Shown here: positions 25,701 through 33,527 of the stretch, in pieces | Layout of the letters: each line of letters begins with the position of its first letter | Position numbering within the stretch: the first letter of the stretch is position 1 | Assembly (NCBI GenBank): GCA_027452065.1 | Contig: DAIDHC010000155.1 | Location: forward strand, 1 to 36,852 | Length of the DNA stretch: 36,852 nucleotides | From: Bryobacterales bacterium | Lineage (GTDB): Bacteria > Acidobacteriota > Terriglobia > Bryobacterales > Bryobacteraceae | Direction: 5' to 3' | Position numbers and translations under genes: made by a program | The notes under the pieces: generated by a model | What the model was told of the DNA's origin: nothing | The model's database searches: none | The model's input: the letters and a program-made list of their open reading frames with translations, nothing else

Positions 25701-26309
25701 GCCGGGCGGGAGGAGCGCTTCGGACCGGCGAGCCGGCTGCTGGTGGCCGCGGACTCGGGCGCACACCCGGAGGCCGGGCTCGGAGGGCTGCCGGAAGCCG
25801 AGACCGAAGCGAGGCAAGTGGCGGGTCTGTTCCGGAATCCGGTGCTTCTGCTCGGACGCGAAGCGAACGGGCCAGCCATCGAGGCGGGGCTGAAGGAAGC
25901 CGATCTGGTGCATTTCGCCGGGCACGCGGTGAACCGGGAAGATTCCTCGGTGCTGCTGCTGGGCGGCGAGAGGATGGACGCCGCGGCGCTCCGGCAGCTT
26001 CATTTCCCGCGCGTGCGAATGGTGGTGCTGGCGGTCTGCGGGAGCGGGCAGGACGATGCGGCGGCGTTCAGCGGCCAGCAGGGCCTGGCGCGAGCGCTTT
26101 TATCGGAGGGAGTTCCGCAGGTGGCGGCGAGCCGCTGGGCGGTGAATTCGGAAGCGACGAGGGAACTGATCGGGACGTTTTACGGTTCCCTCCGGAACGG
26201 GGCGGACGCGGCGGCGGCGATGCGCACCGCGCGGGAGAAACTGCGTGCCGACGCCCGCTGGCGCCACCCCTTCTATTGGGCGGCGCTGGCGATCTTCGGG
26301 CGCGCCTGA
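22776..26309 (+). CDS. Anti-sigma-like zinc-finger / TM / TPR / CHAT protease fusion
   Basis: An 1177-residue protein. Residues 29-36 and 90-97 are two HxxxCxxC motifs (HAASCGPC, HATECDAC), the pattern of zinc-binding anti-sigma domains. A single membrane helix spans about 151-169 (AWAVAAAVVLAVAGWWWMG). A long helical TPR-like region follows (for example RYQAAITELERAMAERPGDH). The C-terminus is a CHAT caspase-like protease domain with His1050 (VHFAGHAV) and Cys1088 (VVLAVCGSG), both intact, ending FYWAALAIFGRA. Expected topology: zinc domain in the cytoplasm, TPR-CHAT across the membrane. TTG 22776 with AGAGGGG upstream is the start; no in-frame ATG precedes the first zinc motif. The preceding gene is a sigma factor, and 16 bases later an unknown gene follows. 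Confidence 0.88.
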   Translation: MRPEQEHLSEAEIERLLTGGPDEGEGRRHAASCGPCRALLESHEHAARQLQALRPETVPERGAECPPRQEWPLVTAGMLGEESEQQRLEHATECDACGSLLKDAAECGAGDPTAEEELALARLRTSDEQWRRSFGARLRRAAARRRLGWEAWAVAAAVVLAVAGWWWMGQRIVGGEEGAVNRLLAQAYQEDRRVEMRLRGAGYGPMRVVRGSGETESAMDRPPALLEAEARIGNALRGARDNSGWLEVQARADLLEGRRYQAAITELERAMAERPGDHEVRTDLATAYFERGDALNRPLDYARAVELLGAVIHDRPRDTVALFNRAIVLERMYLYHQAEADWKRYLELDGTTGWAAEARQRLAALQDKIGREKRRVGQALESPGAFAAAIGRGRPEEWEALDARVEDYLDEARGGWMRTAFGGGDGAQARQGLEALAAMIAARHGDVWLKDFLEAGKHEPGFAAAAAMLGQGAEAARAGDYDTARRLAHDAGGRLQALGNRAGALDAAWQELYATRLGARTRECDAMARTETAALRATGYQWLRGRALLDAGFCAKMVNDKRAAEQDGEESAQAGENSGYRALRLAALKFSADLALADGESAAVFRRTGRVLREFWDPGAPELLGYNVCTTLIGVGEYEGMWRFSVAAAREALELFPQGRDPFWRMAVEEELARDLMLAGDLSEARAELLEARRMAAAAPAGKTARFRTAEVEEWLGQAELTAGRPAEAMKWLDEAGDSLKQSPRGPLSVDYYGTLGRARWETGDRAGARTALDEALGLVEQGLRTAASEPERLAWSRRSEQVYRDRVRWELGDDSTRAWEWWEWYRGASLRQSAAGRRMESGEIRRQAVEGSGALLSYAVFPDGVAAWVADARAVSYRWIPVRQADLERLANRFAARCSDPRSAEEAARQEGRELERLLIEPLAPLLDGHATLTIELDRAIEQVPFEALLDRGGRYLGDRYQMSYSPGAYYVAAAGREERFGPASRLLVAADSGAHPEAGLGGLPEAETEARQVAGLFRNPVLLLGREANGPAIEAGLKEADLVHFAGHAVNREDSSVLLLGGERMDAAALRQLHFPRVRMVVLAVCGSGQDDAAAFSGQQGLARALLSEGVPQVAASRWAVNSEATRELIGTFYGSLRNGADAAAAMRTAREKLRADARWRHPFYWAALAIFGRA

Positions 26310-26325
26310 GCGGGCAAGGAGTGCC

Positions 26326-27123
26326 ATGAACCTGGAAGTGACTTTCAAAGGGCCATTCGTCTTCCGTTTTCGAATGGAGGCCAAACGGCGGTTTGTGTCG
26401 ATCTATGCGCCGCGGCGGGCCGATCATTATGCACATGCCATCACCGATCGGGAACTTCGGATGATCGCCGGATGCCACGACCCGGCCGCCACGGTGGCCG
26501 CCGCGAACTATGAGTTGAGCGTGGGCTACGAGAGCGGCGGGGGCAGGCCGGCGGTGTGCTATCGCGCGGCGGAACTGCTCAACGTCAAGGCCGGGGACGT
26601 CGCGGATCCGGACGGACCGGCTCCGGGCAGCTATCTGATGAAAATCGAGGCGCCGCAGCCGGACGCGGTTCTCGGGCTGCAAGCGGACCCGGCCACCTTC
26701 GAAGGGGCCGTGCGGCGTCCGGCACTGCCCAAGGCGGGCCGGTATGCACGAGGCCTGCGGTTTTACTACGAGAACTTCGAGCTCAGCGTGGGCCTTCAGC
26801 TTACTGGTGCGGCCGGTGCAGTCGTGATCGACACGCGCCAGTACCCGGCGCCGCCCGCGCCGCAGAATCACGTTCCGTTATTGATCCGCTACGCCGATCG
26901 CAGCCCGAATGTGGGCGGAGGGGACGAGGACGCGGCCGCGTGTTTTCTGGAGATGGGGAAGCTGTTCCCCCCGCTGGAACGTTGGCGGATGAAAGGCGGG
27001 GCCGCGGGCGGCGCGGCGATGCCGTTCGACTTTGTGTCGGACTGCGGCGCGCCTGTATTGGTGATTTCAGATCCGGGAGCGGTGGGATGGAACGGACTGC
27101 TGGAAGGAGCGACTGCGGGATAG
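26326..27123 (+). CDS. Unknown protein in the sigma/CHAT operon
   Basis: A 265-residue soluble protein that I do not recognise. It starts MNLEVTFKGPFVFRFRMEAK, is beta-strand-rich by eye, and contains SIYAPRRADHYAHAITDREL, two similar stretches YELSVGYES and FELSVGLQLTG about 90 residues apart, and a C-terminal FDFVSDCGAPVLVISDPG. No signal peptide or membrane helix is visible. AAGGAG lies four bases before ATG 26326, and the gene begins 16 bases after the CHAT gene, so it is almost surely cotranslated. It may be a substrate, regulator or effector of the CHAT protein, by position only. A strong hairpin follows it. Confidence 0.75.
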   Translation: MNLEVTFKGPFVFRFRMEAKRRFVSIYAPRRADHYAHAITDRELRMIAGCHDPAATVAAANYELSVGYESGGGRPAVCYRAAELLNVKAGDVADPDGPAPGSYLMKIEAPQPDAVLGLQADPATFEGAVRRPALPKAGRYARGLRFYYENFELSVGLQLTGAAGAVVIDTRQYPAPPAPQNHVPLLIRYADRSPNVGGGDEDAAACFLEMGKLFPPLERWRMKGGAAGGAAMPFDFVSDCGAPVLVISDPGAVGWNGLLEGATAG

Positions 27124-27139
27124 AGATCGAGGGAGCGAA

Positions 27140-27188
27140 GCGGGGAAGGGGAAGCCCCGCGGGACCGGGTCAAGACCCGGATCCGCGG
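27140..27188. terminator. Hairpins between convergent genes
   Basis: GCGGGG/CCCCGC (27140-27145 with 27155-27160) and a longer alternative stem: CCGCGG at 27157-27162 pairs with 27183-27188, enclosing CCGGGTC/GACCCGG (27165-27171 with 27174-27180). It sits between the converging unknown gene and the RRM gene, so it is a likely bidirectional terminator, though T-runs are missing. Confidence 0.6.
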
Positions 27189-27191
27189 AAA

Positions 27192-27608
27192 CTAAAGGGC
27201 TTTGGCGAGTTCTTCGGCGAAGGCACTCTGCGGGCCCTGTTGGGCGTTGCCGGTGCGGCGATGTTTGCGGCCGCCGCGCTCGCGGCGAACGATCGCGCCG
27301 TTGGCGGGAGCCGTAGAGGTCGGGCGGAGGCCCGGTCCGCCGGGTCCGGTTTTGGACTTCGGAGGCTGAGCCGGGTTGGCGCGAAGGAGGCGATCCTCAA
27401 GAGGAGCGCGGTCGAAGCGGCGGATGATGGAGTTCATCTCTTCCGAGTTCGGAGAGTCGATGAAGGCGAAGCCCTTGGATTCCTGGGTTTCGGGGTTGCG
27501 GATCACTTTGATCGAGTCGGCCACGAGGTTTTCTGCGGTGAGCCAGGACTTAATATCGTCGGCTGTCACCCAGACGGGGAGATTTCCGAGAAATACGGTG
27601 AAACTCAT
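27192..27608 (-). CDS. RRM-type RNA-binding protein
   Basis: A 138-residue protein with one RNA recognition motif in residues 1-75: RNP2 is VFLGNLPVWV and RNP1 is SKGFAFIDSP, both with the aromatic residues that stack on RNA. The C-terminal half is a low-complexity Pro/Gly/Arg tail (KSKTGPGGPGLRPTS, RRERGGRKHRRTG), as in other bacterial and cyanobacterial Rbp proteins, which are often cold- or stress-linked. A single-gene unit with its own promoter. The function in this organism is unknown. Confidence 0.9.
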   Translation of the reverse strand: MSFTVFLGNLPVWVTADDIKSWLTAENLVADSIKVIRNPETQESKGFAFIDSPNSEEMNSIIRRFDRAPLEDRLLRANPAQPPKSKTGPGGPGLRPTSTAPANGAIVRRERGGRKHRRTGNAQQGPQSAFAEELAKAL

Positions 27609-27684
27609 TCTATGGTGTTTTTAGCTCCGTTGCGGATTTGCGGGACTAGCTTCTTGGAAGGGGTCCATGAAAGCTGCTATGAGA

Positions 27685-27693
27685 ATATCATAC
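27685..27693 (-). promoter_or_regulatory. Candidate extended -10 for the RRM gene
   Basis: On the minus strand TGATATTCT lies 76 bases before the ATG at 27608. It implies a leader of about 70 bases, which could carry RNA-based control. No -35 was recognised. Confidence 0.5.
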
Positions 27694-27836
27694 CGCCCTT
27701 TTGCGGGCAAATGATTTTAGGCCCTAAGTTGAAGGAAGCGGAGGAGAAAAATTTTTGTGACTGGCATTTCGCCGGGACCTGGGGCAAGTGGCGCGGCGGG
27801 TGCCGGACTGGCCGGGCGGGGCTCTCCGGCGGACGG

Positions 27837-27867
27837 CTCCGGAGCGGCGGGAAGTGCCCCTCCGGAG
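27837..27867 (-). terminator. Possible terminator hairpin after the TonB receptor gene
   Basis: CTCCGGAG occurs at 27837-27844 and 27860-27867 and is self-complementary, so the copies can pair around a 15-base loop just past the receptor stop. No T-run follows on the minus strand. Confidence 0.35.
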
Positions 27868-27881
27868 CGTTTTGAGCAGCG

Positions 27882-30800
27882 CTAAAAATTGAAACGCGCG
27901 GTGAGCTGGATGGCGCGCGGCCCGCCGCCTTCCGCGTTTTGCAGGCTGGTGATGGCGCCGAAGCCGCCCGCCCCGAGGTCGAGATTCCCCGGAGTGGCAT
28001 AGTTGGCGTGGTTGAAGGCGTTGGCGGCGGAGATGCCGAGCTGCAGATTCGAGCTTTCTGTCAACGAAATGCTCTTAAACAACGACAGCGAAACCGCCTG
28101 CGTGCCCGGCCCGGTAACGCTGCCGACGGCGGAGTCGCCGAAGCGGCCGATGTTGTTCTGCGGCACGGCGAACGCCGCGGGGTTGATCCACTGCGAGATG
28201 GACTGGCCGGCATACGGATTCACGCCGGCGACTGTGTCGGCGCGCGAGTCGCCCACAAGCTGGTTAAAGCCCGTGCCCGAGGGGTCTCCCGGAGCCAGAA
28301 CCGTCATGAACGGCCCGGTCTGGAAAAGGAGCACGCCGGCAACCTCCCATCCGCCCACCACGCGGCTCAGAATCGAATTCGACCCGTTCAGGAACGCCTT
28401 GCCGCGGCCGAACGGCAGTTCATAAAGGAACGTGGTCAGGAAGCGGTTGCGGCGGGTATAGTTCACGTTGCCGTAATCGAGTCCCGGGTTGTTGGGATCC
28501 GAGATCGTGCCCCCGCCCTCGCCGGAGAACGTCGAGCCCGGAGCGTAGCCGCCCACGTTCGAAAGATTGCGGGCGTAAATGTAGCTGGCCTGAAACTGGA
28601 GGCCGCTCGAAAAGCGCTTCTGCAGCGACGCGGTCAGAGCGTTGTAATTGCTGTAGCCGAGGTTGTTCTGATAGTAGATGTACTCGAACACCGGGAAAGG
28701 CGCCCCGGCCGAGGCGGTCCCGAAGCCGGCGGTGTTGGTGGGCACCTGGTTCAGGTTTTGAATCATGCCCAGGTTGGAGGCATGGTTGCCGTCGTAGGAA
28801 ACGCGCAGCACCGTGTTGCGCCCCAGGTCGCGCTCCACCGTCAGGTCCCACTCCTGGACGAACGGGTCCTTGTAATGTAAGGCCGTGGCCAGATCGAAGC
28901 TCTGCGTGCCGGGTTGCGCGATGTTGGAGGGGTACGAATACGGGGTTTGGTAAGCCGGCACGCCGGAGTTGATCTTGTTCCGGAACACGCCGACGTCGCT
29001 CGATTCCACTGCCCAGGCGTTGAGCACCGCCGAGCCGAGCAGCGCTTCAATGAACCGGCCGTAACCGCCGCGAATGACGGTTTTGTCATTGCCGAACGGG
29101 CGCCAGGCGAAGCCGATGCGCGGGGCGAAGTCGGTTTTCTGCGAGTAGCGCAGGCTGGAGGGGATGCCGGCCTGGGCGGCGGTGAGGATCGGCGTCGGAA
29201 GAATCGACTGCGAGAAGCCCGGGTTGACTATGGCGGAGGTCTGCTGGTTGGGAATCACCACCGCGCCGGGAACCACCGCGCCGTTAACGAAGCTGCTGTA
29301 GTTCGGCAGGAAGTTGGCGAGGTTGTTGAGATGGTCGAGAAACATCGGGTGATACTCGTACCGCATTCCGTAGTTGAGGGTGAGCGATGGGGTGATCTTC
29401 CAGTCGTCTTGTGCGAAGAAGCCGTAATGCGAGGCGTAGGACTGGGTGTCGGGCTGGAGCACCGTCGCGATGGTGGTCGAGTCGGGGTAGCCGAGCAGGA
29501 ACGAAGCGAACGGCGTGGCGCGGCTGGAGCCGAGCAACGAGGACATCACCGAGCCGTTGAAGGCATAGGAGCCCAGGCGGAGGGTGGCAAAAACGTTCGT
29601 GTAGAGGCCCGTGAGATAGCGGTAATCGGCGCCGAATTTCATGGTGTGGCTGCCGTGCGTCCATGTCAGCGTGTCCAGGATCTGGACGGTGCCGTTTTTG
29701 GCGAGGTTGGAGGCCTGGCCGCCGGTATTCTGGAAGCCGAGTATGCGGAAGTTGGGCACTGCCTCGCCGGAGGGAAGCGGACCCGGCAGGTTGGTGAGAC
29801 CGAGCTCGGAAGCGGCCTGGGCGGCCGGGATGGCGAAGCTGGTGGCAATGTGGTTTCCGCTGAAGCCGGCGCGGAGTTCGTTGACCACGGCCGGCGACAA
29901 TACCGCGTTATAAGCGCCGGTCAGCGCGTCGTCGATTTCCGGCTGGCTCAGCGGGCCGAGGAGCGCGGAGCCGGTGGGGGCGTTGCTGACGCGCCGGTTC
30001 TTGTACGTCATGCGGAAGTAAACCTGCTGGTTCGAGGTCAGGTTCTGGTCAACGCGCGCGTCGGCCTGCGCGCTGTTGATGGGCTCGGCGAAGGCCGTCA
30101 GATAGTTATTGGCGATGGCGTTGGGCGGTCCGTAGTTCGGAAACGGGTAAAGGGTGTTCAGCGCCTTGCTGGCGAACGGCGAGATCTGGCTTTGGGGGAT
30201 GATGTTGCCCGGGTAGCCGTTCAGCGCGCCCGGGTAACCGCTGAGGTTGCCCTGGCGGAGTTCGAGCGACGGCACGCTCTCGACGGCGATCACGCTGCGG
30301 GGCAGGCGCAGCGCCTCGAAACTTCCGAAAAAGAAGGTGCGGTCGTGGCCGTTATAAAGCTTGGGAAACAGCACCGGCCCGCCGAGGTAGGCGCCGAAAT
30401 TGTTCATCTTCAGCGTCGGCGTCGTGTGGCTGAACGTGTTGCCGGCGTTGAAGTCGGAGTTCTGAAGATTCTCGAACAACCCGCCGTGGTACCGGTTCGA
30501 TCCGCTCTTGGAAATCGTAGTGATGTCGGCGATGCCGCCGAACTCGGCCGGGTTGATCACCTCGCCGACGCGAATCTCTTCAATCGCGTAGAACGACGGG
30601 AACAGTTCGGTGAGCGGCCCGTCGGTGCGCGGCCCCACCGTGCTGATGCCGTCGATGGTCACCGAAAGCTGCGTGGGTAGGGCGCCGGCTACTGAGATTC
30701 CGCCCGAAGCGTCGGTCTGCACGCCGGGCTGCGTGGTCAGGGTGGACATCGGGCTGGTGGACCCGGCGCCCCGCGTGGCAATGGCCACCGGCAGGTCCAC

Positions 30801-31253
30801 CAGCTCGCGGCCGGTCTTGGTTTCCGAAATGCTCGAAGTGTCGGTCTGCACCAGGGTGCCCTCCGAGCCTTCGACGTTCACCGTCTGCGCCTGGCTGGCG
30901 AGCTTGAGCTCGGCATCGAGCCGCTTGCTTTCCCGGGCGCCCAGAAGGAACTGCGTAAACTCGAGCTTCTGAAATCCGGGAGCCGCAACGGACACCGTGT
31001 AGGAGCCTGCATCGACGTTGGGAAATTGGAAATCGCCGGATTGATTGGTCAACGTCGAGCGCTTGAGGGCCGTGCCGGTGTTCACCAGATCGACGACAAC
31101 GCCCGGTACGGCGCTGCCCGAAGGATCACGGACGGTACCCAGCACCGCGCCGAATGTAGACTGGGCCCACGAGGCGGGCGCCAGAGCCAGCGCGCAGGCC
31201 GCGGCCATCAGCCAGCGGGACACAGCGGCGGTAGAGCTTTGATATTGCGTCAC
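27882..31253 (-). CDS. TonB-dependent receptor with carboxypeptidase-regulatory domain (Oar-like)
   Basis: An 1123-residue outer-membrane protein. Residues 1-31 are a signal peptide ending APASWAQ; about 32-115 form a carboxypeptidase-regulatory-like beta-sandwich (VRDPSGSAVPGVVVDLVNTG). A plug follows with ETKTGRELVDLPVAIATRG and SVTIDGISTVGPRTDG, then a large barrel ending LTARFNF with the terminal aromatic residue expected of outer-membrane proteins. Members are strongly expanded in Acidobacteriota and Bacteroidota; substrates are mostly unknown, with sugars or peptides often proposed. The start is GTG 31253, with GGAGGT five bases upstream. It is divergent from the amine dehydrogenase operon, so a role in amine or peptide uptake is possible but unproven. 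Confidence 0.94.
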   Translation of the reverse strand: MTQYQSSTAAVSRWLMAAACALALAPASWAQSTFGAVLGTVRDPSGSAVPGVVVDLVNTGTALKRSTLTNQSGDFQFPNVDAGSYTVSVAAPGFQKLEFTQFLLGARESKRLDAELKLASQAQTVNVEGSEGTLVQTDTSSISETKTGRELVDLPVAIATRGAGSTSPMSTLTTQPGVQTDASGGISVAGALPTQLSVTIDGISTVGPRTDGPLTELFPSFYAIEEIRVGEVINPAEFGGIADITTISKSGSNRYHGGLFENLQNSDFNAGNTFSHTTPTLKMNNFGAYLGGPVLFPKLYNGHDRTFFFGSFEALRLPRSVIAVESVPSLELRQGNLSGYPGALNGYPGNIIPQSQISPFASKALNTLYPFPNYGPPNAIANNYLTAFAEPINSAQADARVDQNLTSNQQVYFRMTYKNRRVSNAPTGSALLGPLSQPEIDDALTGAYNAVLSPAVVNELRAGFSGNHIATSFAIPAAQAASELGLTNLPGPLPSGEAVPNFRILGFQNTGGQASNLAKNGTVQILDTLTWTHGSHTMKFGADYRYLTGLYTNVFATLRLGSYAFNGSVMSSLLGSSRATPFASFLLGYPDSTTIATVLQPDTQSYASHYGFFAQDDWKITPSLTLNYGMRYEYHPMFLDHLNNLANFLPNYSSFVNGAVVPGAVVIPNQQTSAIVNPGFSQSILPTPILTAAQAGIPSSLRYSQKTDFAPRIGFAWRPFGNDKTVIRGGYGRFIEALLGSAVLNAWAVESSDVGVFRNKINSGVPAYQTPYSYPSNIAQPGTQSFDLATALHYKDPFVQEWDLTVERDLGRNTVLRVSYDGNHASNLGMIQNLNQVPTNTAGFGTASAGAPFPVFEYIYYQNNLGYSNYNALTASLQKRFSSGLQFQASYIYARNLSNVGGYAPGSTFSGEGGGTISDPNNPGLDYGNVNYTRRNRFLTTFLYELPFGRGKAFLNGSNSILSRVVGGWEVAGVLLFQTGPFMTVLAPGDPSGTGFNQLVGDSRADTVAGVNPYAGQSISQWINPAAFAVPQNNIGRFGDSAVGSVTGPGTQAVSLSLFKSISLTESSNLQLGISAANAFNHANYATPGNLDLGAGGFGAITSLQNAEGGGPRAIQLTARFNF

Positions 31254-31493
31254 GATACACCTCCAGTCGGACTCAGGCAGCGGATCGGAGATCCGGATTT
31301 GTCGGCAAGCCGCGGCGGCGCGGACGGACGCGAACCGGTGCGGCGTGGAGGAGAGACACTTTGGGCGGGGTGTCCGGCGTGACGGGGCTGGCCTCGTTCT
31401 AAAAAGGGGAGGCCGGCAAAAGACTGGAAAAGGAAATCCGCTTAAAACAAAAGCGCGGTGATTGTTAAGTCTGAATAAAAGTGAGCCCAGAGT

Positions 31494-31525
31494 AACCGAG
31501 GGCGGAGGGGCTTGTCAATAGACAA
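31494..31525 (-). promoter_or_regulatory. Possible TonB-receptor promoter with operator-like inverted repeat
   Basis: On the minus strand TTGACA (31513-31518) is followed after 17-18 bases by a weak -10 (TTACTC/TACTCT). The -35 lies within an inverted repeat TTGTC-N4-GACAA (31512-31525), where a repressor could block it. The leader would be over 200 bases. Confidence 0.35.
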
Positions 31526-31599
31526 CTACGCTGCTAGAGTTTCCCATGTGAATGTGGTGTTAGAAAAAAATTGAATGGTGTGGATATGAAGAAACCCGC

Positions 31600-31628
31600 T
31601 TGACAGAAACAGCGTCCGGGGCAATACT
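31600..31628 (+). promoter_or_regulatory. Promoter of the qhp operon
   Basis: A perfect TTGACA (31600-31605), a 17-base spacer and AATACT (31623-31628). This is the best -35/-10 pair in the window. Transcription would start near 31635. Confidence 0.6.
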
Positions 31629-31796
31629 CGGGAAGTTTAGAGCCTCTCGTCTACTCTATCGCCGCGAGGCCGCCGGGCGGAATCTGCCGCCGGCGAAGCG
31701 GCATGTCCCTCCTGGTCGAGGCAGCGGCACGCCGCGCGGGTCCCGACTGAATCGCGCGGCCGATTCGAAACATTTGGGGAGCGATACGTCACGGCG

Positions 31797-33527
31797 ATGA
31801 AACGAACGCAGATCCTGATTCTTGTTTTGGGCTGGATGTGCCTGGGGCGCGCTTGGGCGCAGGGTGGGCGCGGCGCGGAGGAGGGCAAGCCGCCCGGCGA
31901 AGCGGTCCCGGCCGAGACCGAGCCCGGAATCCCGGTCACCGACAAGCTGACCGTCGAGCGCTGCGGAGGCTGCCACAAGCAGGACGGCAAGGGCAATCTC
32001 ACGCGCATCTCCTGGATACGCACGACGCCCGAAGGCTGGGAGGAAGCCATCAAGCGGATGGTGCGGCTGAATGGTCTGCAACTGCAGCCCGAGGAGGCGC
32101 GCCACATCCTCGCCTACCTGGCGGCCGATCATGGCCTCGCCCCGGAGGAGACGGCGCCGCACCGCTGGTATCTGGAGATGCGCCAGCCGGAGAACGACCC
32201 GGCGCCGAGCGCAAGCGTGAAAATGGCCTGCGGTTCGTGCCACGCCTTCGCGCGGCCCCAGACATGGCGGCGCAGCACGGCCGAATGGCACCTGCTGGTC
32301 AGCATGCACCTGGGTTATTTTCCGGTCGCCGGATTCACCAGCTTTCACGCCCGGCCGCGGACGGATGGATACGGAATCCTGCCGGTGTCCAACCCGGGTC
32401 CGCCGCTCAAGGACCCGCTCGAGTCGGCGATGGAATATCTCACCGCGTCCAACGGCCTGCACTCGGCGGCCTGGTCCAACTGGAGAGGGTCAATGCGGGA
32501 GCTTGATCTTAAGGGGCGTTGGATGGTAACGGCGACGGCGCCCGGAAAGGGAAAGTATTTCGGAACAATGACGGTGAGCGGCGGACCCGCGCCGGGCCAG
32601 TATAAGACGGAAGCCTCCCTGGTGCGCGTGGCGGACGGCTCGGCAATGACGCTCGCCGGGGCAAGCGCTGTCTACACCGGCTACGAGTGGCGCGGGCGCA
32701 GCCGTGCGGCGGGCGTCGGCGAGGTGCGCGAGGTGATGACCGTGAGCGCGGATCAGGCTTCCCTCTCCGGGCGCTGGTTCTGGGGCGGATATCAGGAGTT
32801 CGGCCTGAACGTGACCGCCCGCCGCGATTTCGGCGACCCGGCGGTGATGGGTACCGACGTCACTTCCATTCGTGCCGGAAGCCAGGGCGTGGGGATGAAA
32901 ATCTACGGCGCCCACTTTCCCCGCTCGGTGGCCGCCGCCGATCTCGACCTGGGGGCCGGCGTGAAATTGGCCAAGGTCACCGGCGTCAAGCCGGATGAGA
33001 TTTCCGTCGTGGTGGATGTCGAGGCCGGAGCGGGAACCGGCTGGCGGCCCGTAAGCCTGAAAGGCCGCACGCTGGCTCAAGCCTTCGCCGTCTACGACCA
33101 CATCGACTACATCAAGGTGGCCACCGATTCGGCGATGGCTCATCTGGGCGGCGGACCCCATCCCAAAGGCTACGCGCAGTTCGAGGCTCTGGCGTTCAAC
33201 CGCGGCGTGGACGGAAAAGCCCACACCGCCGACGACGTGGAACTGGGTCCGGTGCCGGTCAAATGGTCGATGGAGGAATTCGTCGCCCGATATAACGACG
33301 ACGACAAGGAGTTCGTCGGATCCATCGGCGCCGACGGGCTGTTCACACCCGCTATCGAAGGGCCGAACCCCCAGCGGCGATTTTCCACCAACAATACGGG
33401 CGACGTGTGGGTGGTGGCGAACTATGCCGGACCCGGCGCGGAAAAAGAGCCGCTGACGGCAAAGGGCTACCTGGTGGTCACTGTGCCGGTCTACATGAAG
33501 TGGGACGAGCCGGAGGTCGCTCAATGA
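31797..33527 (+). CDS. qhpA: Quinohemoprotein amine dehydrogenase alpha subunit (di-heme)
   Basis: The alpha subunit carries two c-type hemes that take electrons from the quinone cofactor in the gamma subunit during oxidation of primary amines in the periplasm. A signal peptide is present (ILILVLGWMCLGRAWAQ), then two heme-binding motifs, CGGCH at residues 56-60 and CGSCH at 145-149. Further on, WRGSMRELDLKGRWMVTATA starts the beta-rich domains that complete the 576-residue protein, close to the family length. The stop overlaps the qhpD start (ATGA at 33524-33527). The order qhpA-D-C-B-E matches the known proteobacterial operon. The ATG has no close SD; GGGGAG lies about 17 bases upstream. 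Confidence 0.92.
   Translation: MKRTQILILVLGWMCLGRAWAQGGRGAEEGKPPGEAVPAETEPGIPVTDKLTVERCGGCHKQDGKGNLTRISWIRTTPEGWEEAIKRMVRLNGLQLQPEEARHILAYLAADHGLAPEETAPHRWYLEMRQPENDPAPSASVKMACGSCHAFARPQTWRRSTAEWHLLVSMHLGYFPVAGFTSFHARPRTDGYGILPVSNPGPPLKDPLESAMEYLTASNGLHSAAWSNWRGSMRELDLKGRWMVTATAPGKGKYFGTMTVSGGPAPGQYKTEASLVRVADGSAMTLAGASAVYTGYEWRGRSRAAGVGEVREVMTVSADQASLSGRWFWGGYQEFGLNVTARRDFGDPAVMGTDVTSIRAGSQGVGMKIYGAHFPRSVAAADLDLGAGVKLAKVTGVKPDEISVVVDVEAGAGTGWRPVSLKGRTLAQAFAVYDHIDYIKVATDSAMAHLGGGPHPKGYAQFEALAFNRGVDGKAHTADDVELGPVPVKWSMEEFVARYNDDDKEFVGSIGADGLFTPAIEGPNPQRRFSTNNTGDVWVVANYAGPGAEKEPLTAKGYLVVTVPVYMKWDEPEVAQ

Larger units (their letters stand above)
31254..31796. other. Divergent intergenic region, TonB receptor and qhp operon
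   Basis: About 540 bases with no convincing gene. The part from 31430 to 31610 is clearly richer in A/T than its surroundings. It holds a strong plus promoter (31600-31628), a possible minus promoter (about 31490-31518) and an inverted repeat TTGTC-AATA-GACAA (31512-31525). The plus leader from the predicted start to qhpA is about 160 bases. Confidence 0.6.

Noticed and set aside
22775..26309. Type III-E CRISPR or other CRISPR association of the CHAT gene
   Set aside because: No repeats, gRAMP or other cas genes in the window; the link is only the shared CHAT fold.
28914..30680. 588-codon plus-strand frame inside the TonB receptor gene
   Set aside because: Val/Gly/Arg-rich antisense frame without any motif; the receptor on the other strand is clear.
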